This document shows positions 42,601 to 48,692 of a DNA stretch of 48,692 nt, in pieces. Position 1 is the first letter of the stretch. Each line of letters opens with the position of its first letter. The position numbers were made by a program, and so were the translations under genes. Source of the stretch: Amoeboaphelidium occidentale (lineage: Eukaryota; Aphelidiomycota; Aphelidea); NCBI GenBank assembly GCA_023515795.1, contig JALGPX010000081.1:1-48692 (forward strand), given 5' to 3'. The notes beneath the pieces were generated by a model. It was not told where the DNA came from. It saw only the letters and a program-made list of their open reading frames with translations, and made no database searches.

Positions 42601-42827
42601 CAAAATATCCTTTATTGGTGTTGATGATGTTCATGGAACTGCCATCTGTGCTTCAGAATCCTCAACTATTGGAATCGCTAACTTCATTGATTGCGCATGT
42701 GTCAAGTCTAATTGCAAAAGAGAAGGCAAAGATTGAGAAGGAAAAGGAAGCGAGTGCAAAATCTGGTTCGGCAACTAGTTTGACTTCTAGCAATGAACTT
42801 CAGAGTGGAACTTTAATGCAAGTGTAA
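33648..42827 (+). CDS. Tom1/HUWE1-like giant ubiquitin-pathway protein lacking a HECT domain
   Basis: One exon, 3059 residues. Order of parts matches HUWE1/Tom1: N-terminal armadillo-like DUF908/DUF913 region (about 30-900), UBA domain (about 1250-1290, DRINQLIDMGFSREVAIEAL), helical region, long acidic stretch (about 2050-2280), an arginine-rich patch (about 2305), a Lys/Glu coil (about 2570-2610), and two UBM motifs, FLEALPDDLRTEV (about 2660) and FLEALPEDIREEI (about 2711). A further helical region (about 2840-3000) follows and the protein then stops; the roughly 600-700 residues that carry the C-terminal armadillo part and catalytic HECT domain in the family are absent. An AATAAA (42832-42837) lies five bases after the stop and more stops follow in frame, so this looks like a real gene end. 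Function as a ligase is therefore doubtful. Confidence 0.85.
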   Translation: MPITIKHKNLSLLSFLKMKIITPNQQQQQQQHLKLKHSECPERIKLLIQSILTTKEDSSTVEENILQFLLDSKGDFMNLPKTDLIHYTELLNVIDESLSTQSKDESSLLPLLQFTRLLLENSLNRSCYNSKEELLQLLKTSKNIKVCVEVLRIFIALFGTPSSTSTSTGGNSNGKKNLLQFRKELESVVIELLNCYNTNDPFTSIDGVVYKFYSDDDSKYISTPLSSTTTTSNDGDDDDDGDDDVVKKESVNYLHCNIITEYLKKESINSTEFVFGELATLKLVLLQLFLLLLLNKSSTSTLSSAEQKIEKYIFTPNPNLLQYLKTQGFSSSSSSSSSSSVSMTSIECVNVLSCLLQFPRLKESNGILSLLNIHSTHHNLLTFTLNSEFLSADSSQDGDMKRAKYVDSVVHLILSLVVAYGNSGPSGGGGGGSSSGGSNSNVLLNSGLLELLLKIIKEFSLPSSKEVFYRTLGKCVGNLDAILYALKNSLGVFMEAGGLELVLGKLKSVVLSEEDTKEKSVEEIGFVKNVLKLLLHLMTTNSNDRLIRNLLESCLVVATTEKGGVLRVVMENRSMYGNQSVAICLNIMATFLHEDPSCFSLLAEKGLVELFVFKEMLSYLRESGNGDLLGAIVYLIGALCLQERGMEMIQKQNPFDEFVVQMFTLICSPSNSFNSNLKKELQKSLIVDDLASFLGNAFDELMRHHPQLKDVIMKAVYKLVQRVAEIGSTFKVAENVVGKVLVEDEEKRPFELHTRDSPPNGDLKEYPIILLIDQVSRFLEGIFQTTSHAEYFLSKFDEPLEVLFSWYRFPTIPYDFAQTSASYNMSHVFRELSEVPNGGRLRVLKLIITGLENQYDKIKVLINNGEAGAEEGGGRNEEGKNQSVIATHFTTFELKEDITPDVQQVFRDFIIYHSYLGLLSDLYSSPVYAAKTMSDLPSLVQLLSGKLHVLQQLFSVYRMCALESLYLKHVFAQQDSATAALKLKNVKYWKFLLSQTTGFVAPTLQGIANIIVPKKLPSVDFDKKEYLKSVESVASELIKGLKENFSSERKPQEPLSLKYHYLHICVELVNTLITDERNPSLLIVCMVEAFGKEEGLDLLLKLTDELVLQDLPQEPHCDRAYSCLESILNIFMILVNNKSLTEQNHHLSNLNNLTQTKFDTKEFLVNVRYKILNHLLNTFWNKNGFQHLLDLQELTTTNDTVAAVAGKTNEKKMSCMKNIINIVIICIKAEGEDLPLSKKQKDSKAAAVKPGEDRINQLIDMGFSREVAIEALRENGNSVMRAAEQLLLNPSLMPSSSAAVAAAGTSAATTTVPEYQEPPKASGGEETSTDVVMEDADSVASNLKVLRDNLFKFIIPYSLKTFLGSTEMLVVVKDLFLSLIKKDPESKTKELLNEIDLSGFLAKIASSLKGKTALDQAGVNKLQLLNLVLFHSAASTPQNNNFSFMMPTEKVETLPELAKYVSDSGAAEKMIEIMQQVSEIDNLGEDFNLNDSLSNCFLLFEFILAKNAEPKKVRMNKKLLQNSTPSAFSGDEEEEFEGSGMEQDEHDYDVAGTSSAQQTSDVKLDMKELTRHMYKIVKRLKDKVEQSEKEVDSLNNLYLSCLRVLVMISRDHLDLSAAPYDVLGPSTKLLKNEVIMEFIFNRHLIDSNEELLQLLFHEVIYGYFANRSDRPSLEIRNLISFFTPYVIRSPEAFVNAVVDLCKMTKPLKSFSQANNYSIKLRSEMDPEKPDNKKYIFKMTEFFLKNKTYFLAVIERMLKEASVAAEYKKPIDHYYFCFWLKTLIELFQRFNSAIEILLAESSVFKDFTKMLLKKKLAYPDLSRSNINASDKEKTRQINECKWSIVFLSNLKLEYPGKPKDSMDVAADVDTEPQMRELATFILKSIMDEIKVVIDTRPAKYPNKLLALVDLLNRSMINNFMSAPFPSSKSSHEHNALMNACFELKIVPFIVSTIVSNIDYEYPDIKILLDDVLMLLSTASRHLNNYSRLLNKEKDPLVDSNKVCLTDYFRLDKAPGDLAAQKGRFGSASNDQLINNSALGMMFTSTTSHRNGPYYDGGEYDDEDGYYYSDGESDDDDDTGSDDDGMDDDDDDMMMDPVLIGHGDIEMGDNVNDHVVMMGGEDDDEVSGSSMDEDDENDFTDVSQEQGDSMDHSDEAGPDGNDRDSGEDDDIVVRGGAIGPLGAGDEDDENEDFSDDSDNDSEEEDHEINIEVVPQPAGNEENVVQIEVVHEDGNPGDEAAGAAAANAGNEEDWEDEEQSEDYDDEEEEEDEYDYDEMEEYDDGIIRIAPMGERGLLIGRQMMGGRGSNRRRRRRIRRNMNDGRFLNPGEDNALPMFLRMNNAQLIDDDFLRHGAMLDVNNESAAAMLPPLMWEDMRRATGGEATGNSAADATRNQCAFLADTVGAHPQLTPNRSASTGGRTLSRQPMSPSSGDALQMLEEMFQLNHSSGIVRMNIEADGTGSAAIERAPDASNDNAGIAVGSGMAHVLRRSIASQGSSQPPKSAAVPPAEINYSLLTDQRGTRPVDLYNQECRIFYNVVTNNSSASRMNDAAMRVKNEIFNRLQPEALKDEEEELKKKKEKEEEERKMKEEEAAKKREEEAAKKKALEAAEPPKEEAEPSISQEQDTAQASSAAQPPAAEAPANPNTVTIFGTPIDLTNTGIDPTFLEALPDDLRTEVLIQHLRQQDMGVSNASGSFPPGASFLGPNFLANNITHEFLEALPEDIREEIIQQEELERQRQQGTAGAVGGNPLNLGSVGLGNNLANELLRQMEMMIPGFAGQGDGPGAQLLNALIGTAQAGNGQAVLDIQIAGRDRTDGASITLKKEPKDEKPQAEPLPLVDSDALSIILQLLLHPNSLPRKQSLNELLYCFILNSTSRAELLTTLLTIIYIVLTHNHSGTINKFLKSFFQHAGMYKRVSAEFATFMNKYTTTPATLTQIVQKCFDILTYLTKNEFVPKYFLCYDASSNTMVSPVSASSPPRKRKDKPKYPLLVLMMFMELPSVLQNPQLLESLTSLIAHVSSLIAKEKAKIEKEKEASAKSGSATSLTSSNELQSGTLMQV

Positions 42828-42929
42828 TCGCAATAAACCACAATAATTTGAATCATCAGGGGCTGGACCGTTGAAAACAACTCAAAACGTTCCGAGAACA
42901 ATTTTCAGAGTTTTCCCTGATAACTGGTG

Positions 42930-44726
42930 ATGAGCACTGTTCTGCCTACAGAATTGTATATTCGGATTTTGACACACCCTGTTCTGCTATCATCTCGAGA
43001 GAATGGTGATTGCTCAAACAGGAAGCGGATGTACTTGTCTTGCTCCCTTACAAACAAACTATTCTACAAGATACTTCACGATCCCTTCACGCAAGTCCAA
43101 TGGGTAATGAATTATCACGATGGTTCCATTCCGGATGTGTTGAGATTTTTAATATCACGAAAATGGTTTAACGCGATAAAACTCCTGTTTCAAGGCAAAT
43201 GGATAAACGAAAGTCTAAGAGAAGATATTAACTGCGCATCTCAAAACAAAGATAATGACGAGTACGATCTCAAAAGAAAGCGTCAGACGATACTTAATGA
43301 TGCGCTGATATTTGCCATGTGCCAGATACATTCCCCAGATGATAGAAAGAATGATTACAAGAGAAAACACGTTACAGATCAGAACAAGACATGCACTGCT
43401 GATATTCTCAAGTATTATCAAGATGATAGACATTATTACTCGGATAGCGAAGTGATCATAACTCATATTATCTCGCACTATGCCGATTCTGATAACTACA
43501 GTTGTGCTTCACCTGGTGCACACAAAATTATCTCACAGGATAAGGCGTTTTCACACTTAACGTTCAATTTTGACGCAAAGCATACTCAATATGATGACGG
43601 TGATTCTAGTTTGAAGACAGTTTCAGTTTTACTTGAGCTTGGCTCTAATCCGCATACAATGGATGATTTCTCTATTAGAAGAGCAGCTAGACAGGGAATA
43701 GCTCCACTCGTGAAAGTTCTGTTATCTTATGGTGCTAATGCATCCAGCAGAAACAACGAAGCTTTTGGTTCAGCAGCTCTGCATGGCCATCTAGACGTTA
43801 TCAGAATTCTCTGCAGTTCAAACATTGACCGTTCAAGTGCTTTAATTGCATTACAGAAGGCTGCAGTTAAAGGGAACTTGGATATCGTTAAGTTTTTATT
43901 GGAAGAAGACATGACTGGTGATAGCGTTCCATGGAAGAGGGACTTAATGAAATGGTTAATCTTTGACTGGGAAGATGATATGTTCAGAATAGGGAATACA
44001 TTTCCTTATGCTGATGAATTGGATATGTTTGGTTACCATGGTAATCAGAGTACACAGAAAGAAAAGGGCATTATGAAACATCCTCTTATAGCAGTATCTC
44101 AGAAGAAAGAACATGTTGAAGTACTGAAGTACTTGCTGGAAAGAATTACAATCTCTCAAACTCACGAAGCGTCTGTCAGAAATGCAATCAATTTGGCTCT
44201 CAGAGTTGCCGCTAAAGAAGGAAATATTGATGCTTGCGAAATTCTGATAGCAAATGGTGCAGATCATGGAATCTGTCTGCCTATTGCAGCAAAGCAGAAC
44301 CATTTCGATTTGTTAAAGTATGTGATCAAAGAGCATTACTCAGGCAGAACTGTAAAAGTATCATCAGAATGCAGTAACTATTTACATCCAATAATCGCTG
44401 CGATAAGAAACGCTGAAACGCACGAAATGATCAACTATCTTATCGATGCCGGAAACGTGAATTGGAAAACTATAGTGAGTACATGCATAAACAAGACGCA
44501 CATGTTTATAATTAGGCAAGATGGATACACCCCAGATTATATGAATGGTTCCTCTGTTACTGCTCTAATCGACGAGTACGCCCATAGAATCGAGATCAAT
44601 GAGAATGATTTTGATGAAGATGGTTTCATAATTCTACGCCCTTACATAAATACTGTCATCAGAAGACAGCCTAACAACAGGCGTATCGACTATTTACGCT
44701 CACAATGGATGAGAAGGTTTGGATAA
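42930..44726 (+). CDS. F-box-like ankyrin-repeat protein
   Basis: 598 residues from ATG 42930 (the codon before is GTG). The N-terminus (VLPTELYIRILTHPVLL, then CSLTNKLFYKILHDP) resembles an F-box. Ankyrin repeats follow, clearest at about 235-320 (VKVLLSYGANASSRN, SAALHGHLDVIRIL, KAAVKGNLDIVKFLL) and again at about 385-480 (AAKEGNIDACEILIANGADH). F-box plus ankyrin proteins are substrate receptors of SCF ubiquitin ligases and form large families in some early fungi. An AATAAA abuts the stop codon (44727-44732). Confidence 0.75.
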   Translation: MSTVLPTELYIRILTHPVLLSSRENGDCSNRKRMYLSCSLTNKLFYKILHDPFTQVQWVMNYHDGSIPDVLRFLISRKWFNAIKLLFQGKWINESLREDINCASQNKDNDEYDLKRKRQTILNDALIFAMCQIHSPDDRKNDYKRKHVTDQNKTCTADILKYYQDDRHYYSDSEVIITHIISHYADSDNYSCASPGAHKIISQDKAFSHLTFNFDAKHTQYDDGDSSLKTVSVLLELGSNPHTMDDFSIRRAARQGIAPLVKVLLSYGANASSRNNEAFGSAALHGHLDVIRILCSSNIDRSSALIALQKAAVKGNLDIVKFLLEEDMTGDSVPWKRDLMKWLIFDWEDDMFRIGNTFPYADELDMFGYHGNQSTQKEKGIMKHPLIAVSQKKEHVEVLKYLLERITISQTHEASVRNAINLALRVAAKEGNIDACEILIANGADHGICLPIAAKQNHFDLLKYVIKEHYSGRTVKVSSECSNYLHPIIAAIRNAETHEMINYLIDAGNVNWKTIVSTCINKTHMFIIRQDGYTPDYMNGSSVTALIDEYAHRIEINENDFDEDGFIILRPYINTVIRRQPNNRRIDYLRSQWMRRFG

Positions 44727-44822
44727 AATAAATGTTTTAATGCTGTTGAAACCATACTTCTTACCCCTGAACAGTATTTGTCGAAATCGTGCTTTGATTC
44801 GATTCTCGCAAATTTCCTCGCC

Positions 44823-46174
44823 ATGACAAACCAAGCTTCTGTGAGCTCTGGTTCGGTATCGGACGAAGAAAGCGAGGATGGTTACAAAGTCGGCGGGTAT
44901 CATCCAATGAAGATATCAGACGAATACAATGGGAAGTACACCGTCGTAAAAAAGCTTGGCTGGGGCCATTTTAGCACTGTCTGGCTTGTAAGGAACAAAC
45001 GGAACGAATATTCCGCTATGAAAGTCATCAAATCCGCAAAGCATTACACGGAAACAGCAGAAGATGAAATCAAATTCCTCAGGAAGATTCAGGCAGAAGG
45101 TGGTCACAATCGCCTCTTGAAAATTGTGGATTCGTTTCGAATTTACGGACCGAATGGGGCACGTAACTTTTGACTTTTATGATAACTGTTAAATGTTTAG
45201 ATGTCTCTATTGTCGCTGAGGTTTGTGGTAAAAATCTGTTGCATGTCGTTAAAGAGTTTCATTATCGCGGTATTCCCCTGCGCATTGTCAAGAGAATCGT
45301 GAAACAGATTTTAGAGGGTTTAGACTTTCTTCACAGAAAATGCAGAGTAATTCACACGGATATCAAACCAGAAAATATTTTGCTTTCGATCGGAGAAATG
45401 CAAGAATATCTGAGATTAGCAGGAATTATGACTGAAGATGAACGTCGCACTTCAAACAGCAAGAATGATAGTGATGATACCTCAAAGTCCCCAGTATCAC
45501 CAGAAAGAGGAATCACAAGGCTAGAGAGGGCTGTGTCTCATATATCATTGGATAACGAGAATTTGGATAGCTTCTCTACTGAAGATGATCCACCAACAGT
45601 TAAGCGTTTCACTGAGAAGCATCCTCATCTCCTCGAGAAGTACGCAAAGATCGAAGTTAAATTAGCAGATTTGGGTAATGCATGTTTTACTAATCATCAT
45701 TATACTTCTGATATTCAAACACGACAATATCGGTCGCCTGAAGTCATAATTGGTAGTCCTTATTGCACCTCTGCTGATATTTGGTCCCTTGGCTGTTTAA
45801 TGTTTGAGCTACTGACAGGAGAGTATCTCTTTGATCCCAGAGCAGGCGGTTCTAAAGTCAACTCAAAAGTTATCCAATTCGATAAGGATGATGATCATTT
45901 GGCGCAAATAGCCGAACTTCTGGGGCCATTCGATATCGAGTTTGCTCTTGGTGGGAAGTATTCAAGAGAGTTCTTTACAAGGAACGGAGATCTTAGAAGA
46001 GTTAAGAAGTTGAAGTATTGGGGTTTAATGGATGTTTTAGTGGAGAAGTATGAGTATACTATGAAAACAGGCAACAGCATCGCCCATTTCTTAGAGTGCA
46101 TGCTTAGAACACGACCTGATAAGCGGTTGAATGCTGCAGAATTATTAAAGCACGACTTCTTACAGGACGTTTAG
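44823..46174 (+). CDS. SR-protein kinase (SRPK/Sky1/Dsk1)
   Basis: Two exons (44823-45162, 45201-46174; 38-nt intron) give 437 residues. Signature motifs: GGYHPMKISDEYNGKY and LGWGHFSTVWLV (glycine loop), AMKVIKSAKHYTETAEDEI, IHTDIKPENIL (catalytic Asp about 166), an inserted spacer of about 95 residues, ADLGNACF in place of DFG, and TRQYRSPEVIIGSPY. The divided kinase domain and HTD/DLG variants are typical of SRPKs, which phosphorylate RS domains of splicing and mRNA-export factors at docking sites. The spacer is short compared with animal SRPKs. The ATG at 44823 was chosen; upstream frame begins with TTG. AATAAA lies two bases after the stop (46177-46182). Confidence 0.92.
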
Positions 46175-46206
46175 ACAATAAATACAACTTTATCTTTTTT
46201 GCCTCA

Positions 46207-47958
46207 ATGGAAACCTCCGAAGCTATAAAATGTCCCGTGTGCAAAGAAAGGATGATGACTTTGGGTCAATTGAACCAACACTTGGACGATTTTCACTTTA
46301 GCGATAACGATGGAAGGATGGAAGTATCATTGACAGATTCTTATGGAGATAATCAACTGTATCAGAGGAATAACGCTGTGAAAGATGGCATGGGCGGTGG
46401 CTTAGTTCGAACGAACAGACAGAATACTTTGAAGCCGCAACTTAAGCAGCACCAGCAGCTGCAGCCTTCAAGCCACAGATTAACGCTGTCTCAAGAGTCA
46501 AAGCTCACAGGATTTCTAAAGAAAAGCTTCTCTAGTTTGAACATTACAAGTCCAGCTGATCAAAAGGATTCTGCTCCTGCATTTGTAGAGACATGTCAAT
46601 TATGCTCAAAGACTCTGAGTTCAGTTGGTGGAATATTCATAGGTACATTCTATATGATAATCGGTTAATTGATATCAGGCGGTTCTAATTGCAGAAAGTG
46701 TCAAAGAATATGTTGCGATAGTTGCTGTGATTATCAGTGTCGCTTGGATGCTTCAATGGATTACGATACTATGGGGGATTTCTTTAAAGTTTGTCGCAGA
46801 TGTTTTGAAGGAAGGGAAGGTTACTTTGACTCAAATCAGGAACGATCTCGAACAAAAGAGTTTCTGAAACGGAGGAAACGCAGGGTTGGGCCAGACGCTA
46901 TGGAAAGTAACAAATTATTGAAGAGATTAGACAAGATCAGATCATTGCATTTGTATTACAAGAAGGGTATCAGTAATAATGATCTAGAAGTATACAATTC
47001 TTATGGCAGTTTGCGTGAGGCTGAGAAGGCTATCGGTCAGTGGGAGGATGATATTCATGTGATCAAGTGTCCCTTTTGTAAAATACATTTTGGTTTGATA
47101 TCCAGAAGACATCATTGCCGATTGTGCGGAAAGATTGTGTGTGGTACTTGCTCTTTCATGAAGCATTTAGATTCTGGTGATCATGTTCATAATCACAACT
47201 ATATTATGCCAAATACTTCAACTGCGTCATTTAATTCTGCAGGCAATTCTCTGGCTAGTACCGTAAGGTCAGTATCTTCAGTTGGTTCTAGTGATCGAAA
47301 CAAAATTAAAATTGGAGAGATCAGGATATGTTCTAAATGTGATGTTTTGGTTTTTAAGAAGCCTCTATTTACTAAAGATATCGGCCATGGCGCAATAACT
47401 TCAAATCTTGACCCTGAATCTCCTGTTGTAAAGCTGTATGAAGCTGTAAGAAGAATAAGGGAAAAAATTGATGTTGAGCTTCCACTTTACAATCAGTTAT
47501 TGTCTCAGATAGAATCTAATGATATCGAAGAGCTGAAGAAAGACCCAGAAATGCAGAAAGTATATATTGACGCTGGATTGAAACGAAAAGAAGTTGTGAG
47601 TCTTTTCGCTGAATTAGATATGGCCGGTAAACGAATTTTGTCGTTTTGTTGCAGTAATGAAGACGGTCACAGCAGAGACAGGGAACGCTTGGGAAAGAAT
47701 ATTTATCAGAATATCTCTACCTTCTTACAAGATAACATGTTCACACTTCAAGCACTTCCGAAACTCATTTCATCAAACGATACAACGGATGCAAAACCTG
47801 CTACTGTAGACCCTGTGGTTGTTGTGCTTGAAGAGCAGAAACAGCAACTTATGAAGTCTATCGAAGATAACAAGAAGGCACGACGATTTGAGGACGTTAA
47901 AATACTGCAGCAGAACCTTTCTGAGATCGAACGAGAATTACAAAAGTTTCAAAAATAA
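46207..47958 (+). CDS. VAC1: Vac1/Pep7 (rabenosyn-5-like) endosomal FYVE protein
   Basis: Two exons (46207-46642, 46679-47958; 36-nt intron) encode 571 residues. Order: N-terminal C2H2 finger (CPVC, then HLDDFH; residues 9-30); a degenerate FYVE-like zinc domain (about 133-185, completed across the intron) lacking the basic RHHCR patch; a linker; a canonical FYVE domain (about 273-360) with ISRRHHCRLCG; coiled coil; and a C-terminal Rab-binding-like hairpin (about 535-571). Yeast Vac1 has the same finger-FYVE-FYVE plan. It tethers endosomes with Rab5/Vps21, Vps45 and Pep12. It is convergent with MKS1; the two stops are separated by 16 bp. Confidence 0.88.
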
Positions 47959-47974
47959 TCTATAAACATCTTTT

Positions 47975-48667
47975 TTATAATGGAACAGCGTTCTTTATAT
48001 TTTGCATGTTTCTTAGTCTTCTCTGTGCTCGAGAAATAGCCTCTCTTGTTTGATTCTTTTCTTGCGAGGTTTCTTCAACTGAGTTGCTCCTAATGCTATT
48101 GAAAGAGTTAATCCAACTTGCAGCAGATTTACCTTCGTAGAATCGAATTGTCCATTATTCGATAATCAATAAGCAATTTTCCACACGTTTCGATCTCGCT
48201 TCCAAATTTGTTCAAAATGGATGTGCCATGTAAAGTAAATGATGCCTGTTCGAGCTCTGGATTACTATTCAAGAAAAAATCATTCAGTCTGCCAATTATT
48301 GTGTTGTTCTTTGGCCTGTAAACGAATATTTCCAGTTGTGAATCGAAACAACGGTTCATCAGCAACTGTTTACGCAGTTTGAGCACATCGATCGTAGCGT
48401 AGCCTTGAATAGGATACTGATTAAGTCGATCATCAACAGCTCTTAACTCCAAATGTATTATGATATCTTTATCTGTCAGCTCAAACGTTATCAGCACAAA
48501 TACTGTTCAGAAACTAACCTGACAGAGCTGTTTCAAAATGTATAGGGAAATTAAAACAGTGTGAATAAAAGTCTTCATCATAATCGTAGTGAAGGATCGC
48601 CTGTTGAGAGTATCCAGAAGTCGGAGTCTTGTCTTGAACCTGGCCCTCAATCTGATACTCAAAATAC
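47975..48667 (-). CDS. MKS1: MKS1, B9-domain transition-zone protein (5' part outside window)
   Basis: Three exons are visible on the minus strand: 48667-48519, 48472-48133 and 48095-47975, with introns of 46 and 37 nt; the 5' end runs off the window behind an intron whose acceptor is near 48668. The B9 domain reads EYQIEGQVQ, then HLELRAVDDRLNQYPIQGY, RLNDFFLNSNPELE and LNKFGSEIETCG, close to the human MKS1 B9 region (RFFIGGSLELE, LSRFGLRTETTG). The small last exon (VEETSQEKNQTREAISRAQR, then a basic end) aligns with the human C-terminus AFRRARRRMQ. MKS1 with B9D1/B9D2 builds the ciliary transition zone gate. Ignoring the last intron would give a false stop at 48129. Confidence 0.82.
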
Positions 48668-48692
48668 CTTAGAATTCAGGTGACTAATAATA

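Noticed and set aside
42828-42929. A short intron leading from the Tom1-like gene into a HECT exon
   Set aside because: The next 100 bp hold a poly(A) signal and in-frame stops, and the next gene is an ankyrin protein; no HECT-like sequence is present on either strand nearby.

Overview
The window comes from a flagellated, early-diverging fungus. This is inferred from gene content. A protein with two fungal-type Zn2Cys6 clusters, a Hop1-type meiotic protein, a Mei2-type RNA-binding protein and a LIM-RhoGAP point to a fungus. IFT139/TTC21B (18.7-22.9 kb) and MKS1 (right edge) belong to motile or sensory cilia and are absent from non-flagellated fungi. Genes that most yeasts and moulds lack (APC7, a Rab24-like GTPase, a TCAIM-like protein, LAPTM4-like proteins) fit the same picture. 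I cannot tell a chytrid, blastoclad, rozellid, aphelid or Olpidium-like lineage apart from this sequence. The genome is very compact: intergenic gaps are mostly 15-330 bp, the 14 introns I could place are only 32-52 nt, and the ends of several genes touch or overlap.

Layout. 0-6 kb: a GPI-anchor-like secreted protein, a TCAIM-like protein, a twin-zinc-cluster regulator and a LIM/C1/RhoGAP protein. 6.2-12.9 kb: APC7, a divergent SNF2-RING ATPase and an aftiphilin/Laa2-like adaptor accessory protein. 12.9-22.9 kb: the nuclear-basket protein TPR/Mlp1 and IFT139. 23-28 kb: an Ofd1/Tpa1-type prolyl hydroxylase, a Rab24-like GTPase and a mitochondrial J-protein. 27.3-31.3 kb: Mei2-like and Hop1-like genes, head to head. 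31.4-33.6 kb: three tandem four-transmembrane LAPTM4-like genes. 33.6-42.8 kb: a Tom1/HUWE1-like giant protein that ends before any HECT domain. 42.9-48.7 kb: an ankyrin protein, an SRPK kinase, a Vac1/rabenosyn protein and the 3' part of MKS1. I saw no transposons, viral elements, tRNAs or rRNAs.

Assembly caution. One 18-base gap (18389-18406) and five single n bases (24711, 25299, 26339, 30200, 31242) each sit between two near-identical copies of the same 100-570 bp. These are best read as overlapping contig ends that were not merged, usually because two slightly different haplotypes disagree at a microsatellite. The apparent second and third copies of the start of the hydroxylase gene, and the split of the Hop1 gene, are therefore artefacts, while the sequence differences between the copies are probably real alleles.

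How genes may work together. Three themes recur. Cilium building: IFT139 in the IFT-A train, MKS1 at the transition zone. Endosome, Golgi and lysosome traffic: Vac1, the aftiphilin-like protein, the Rab24-like GTPase and the LAPTM4-like cluster. Meiosis and cell cycle: Hop1, Mei2 and APC7. The Mei2/Hop1 divergent promoter carries two ACGCGT (MCB) sites, which suggests shared MBF-type control. No operons are expected, and linkage of the other genes is probably incidental.
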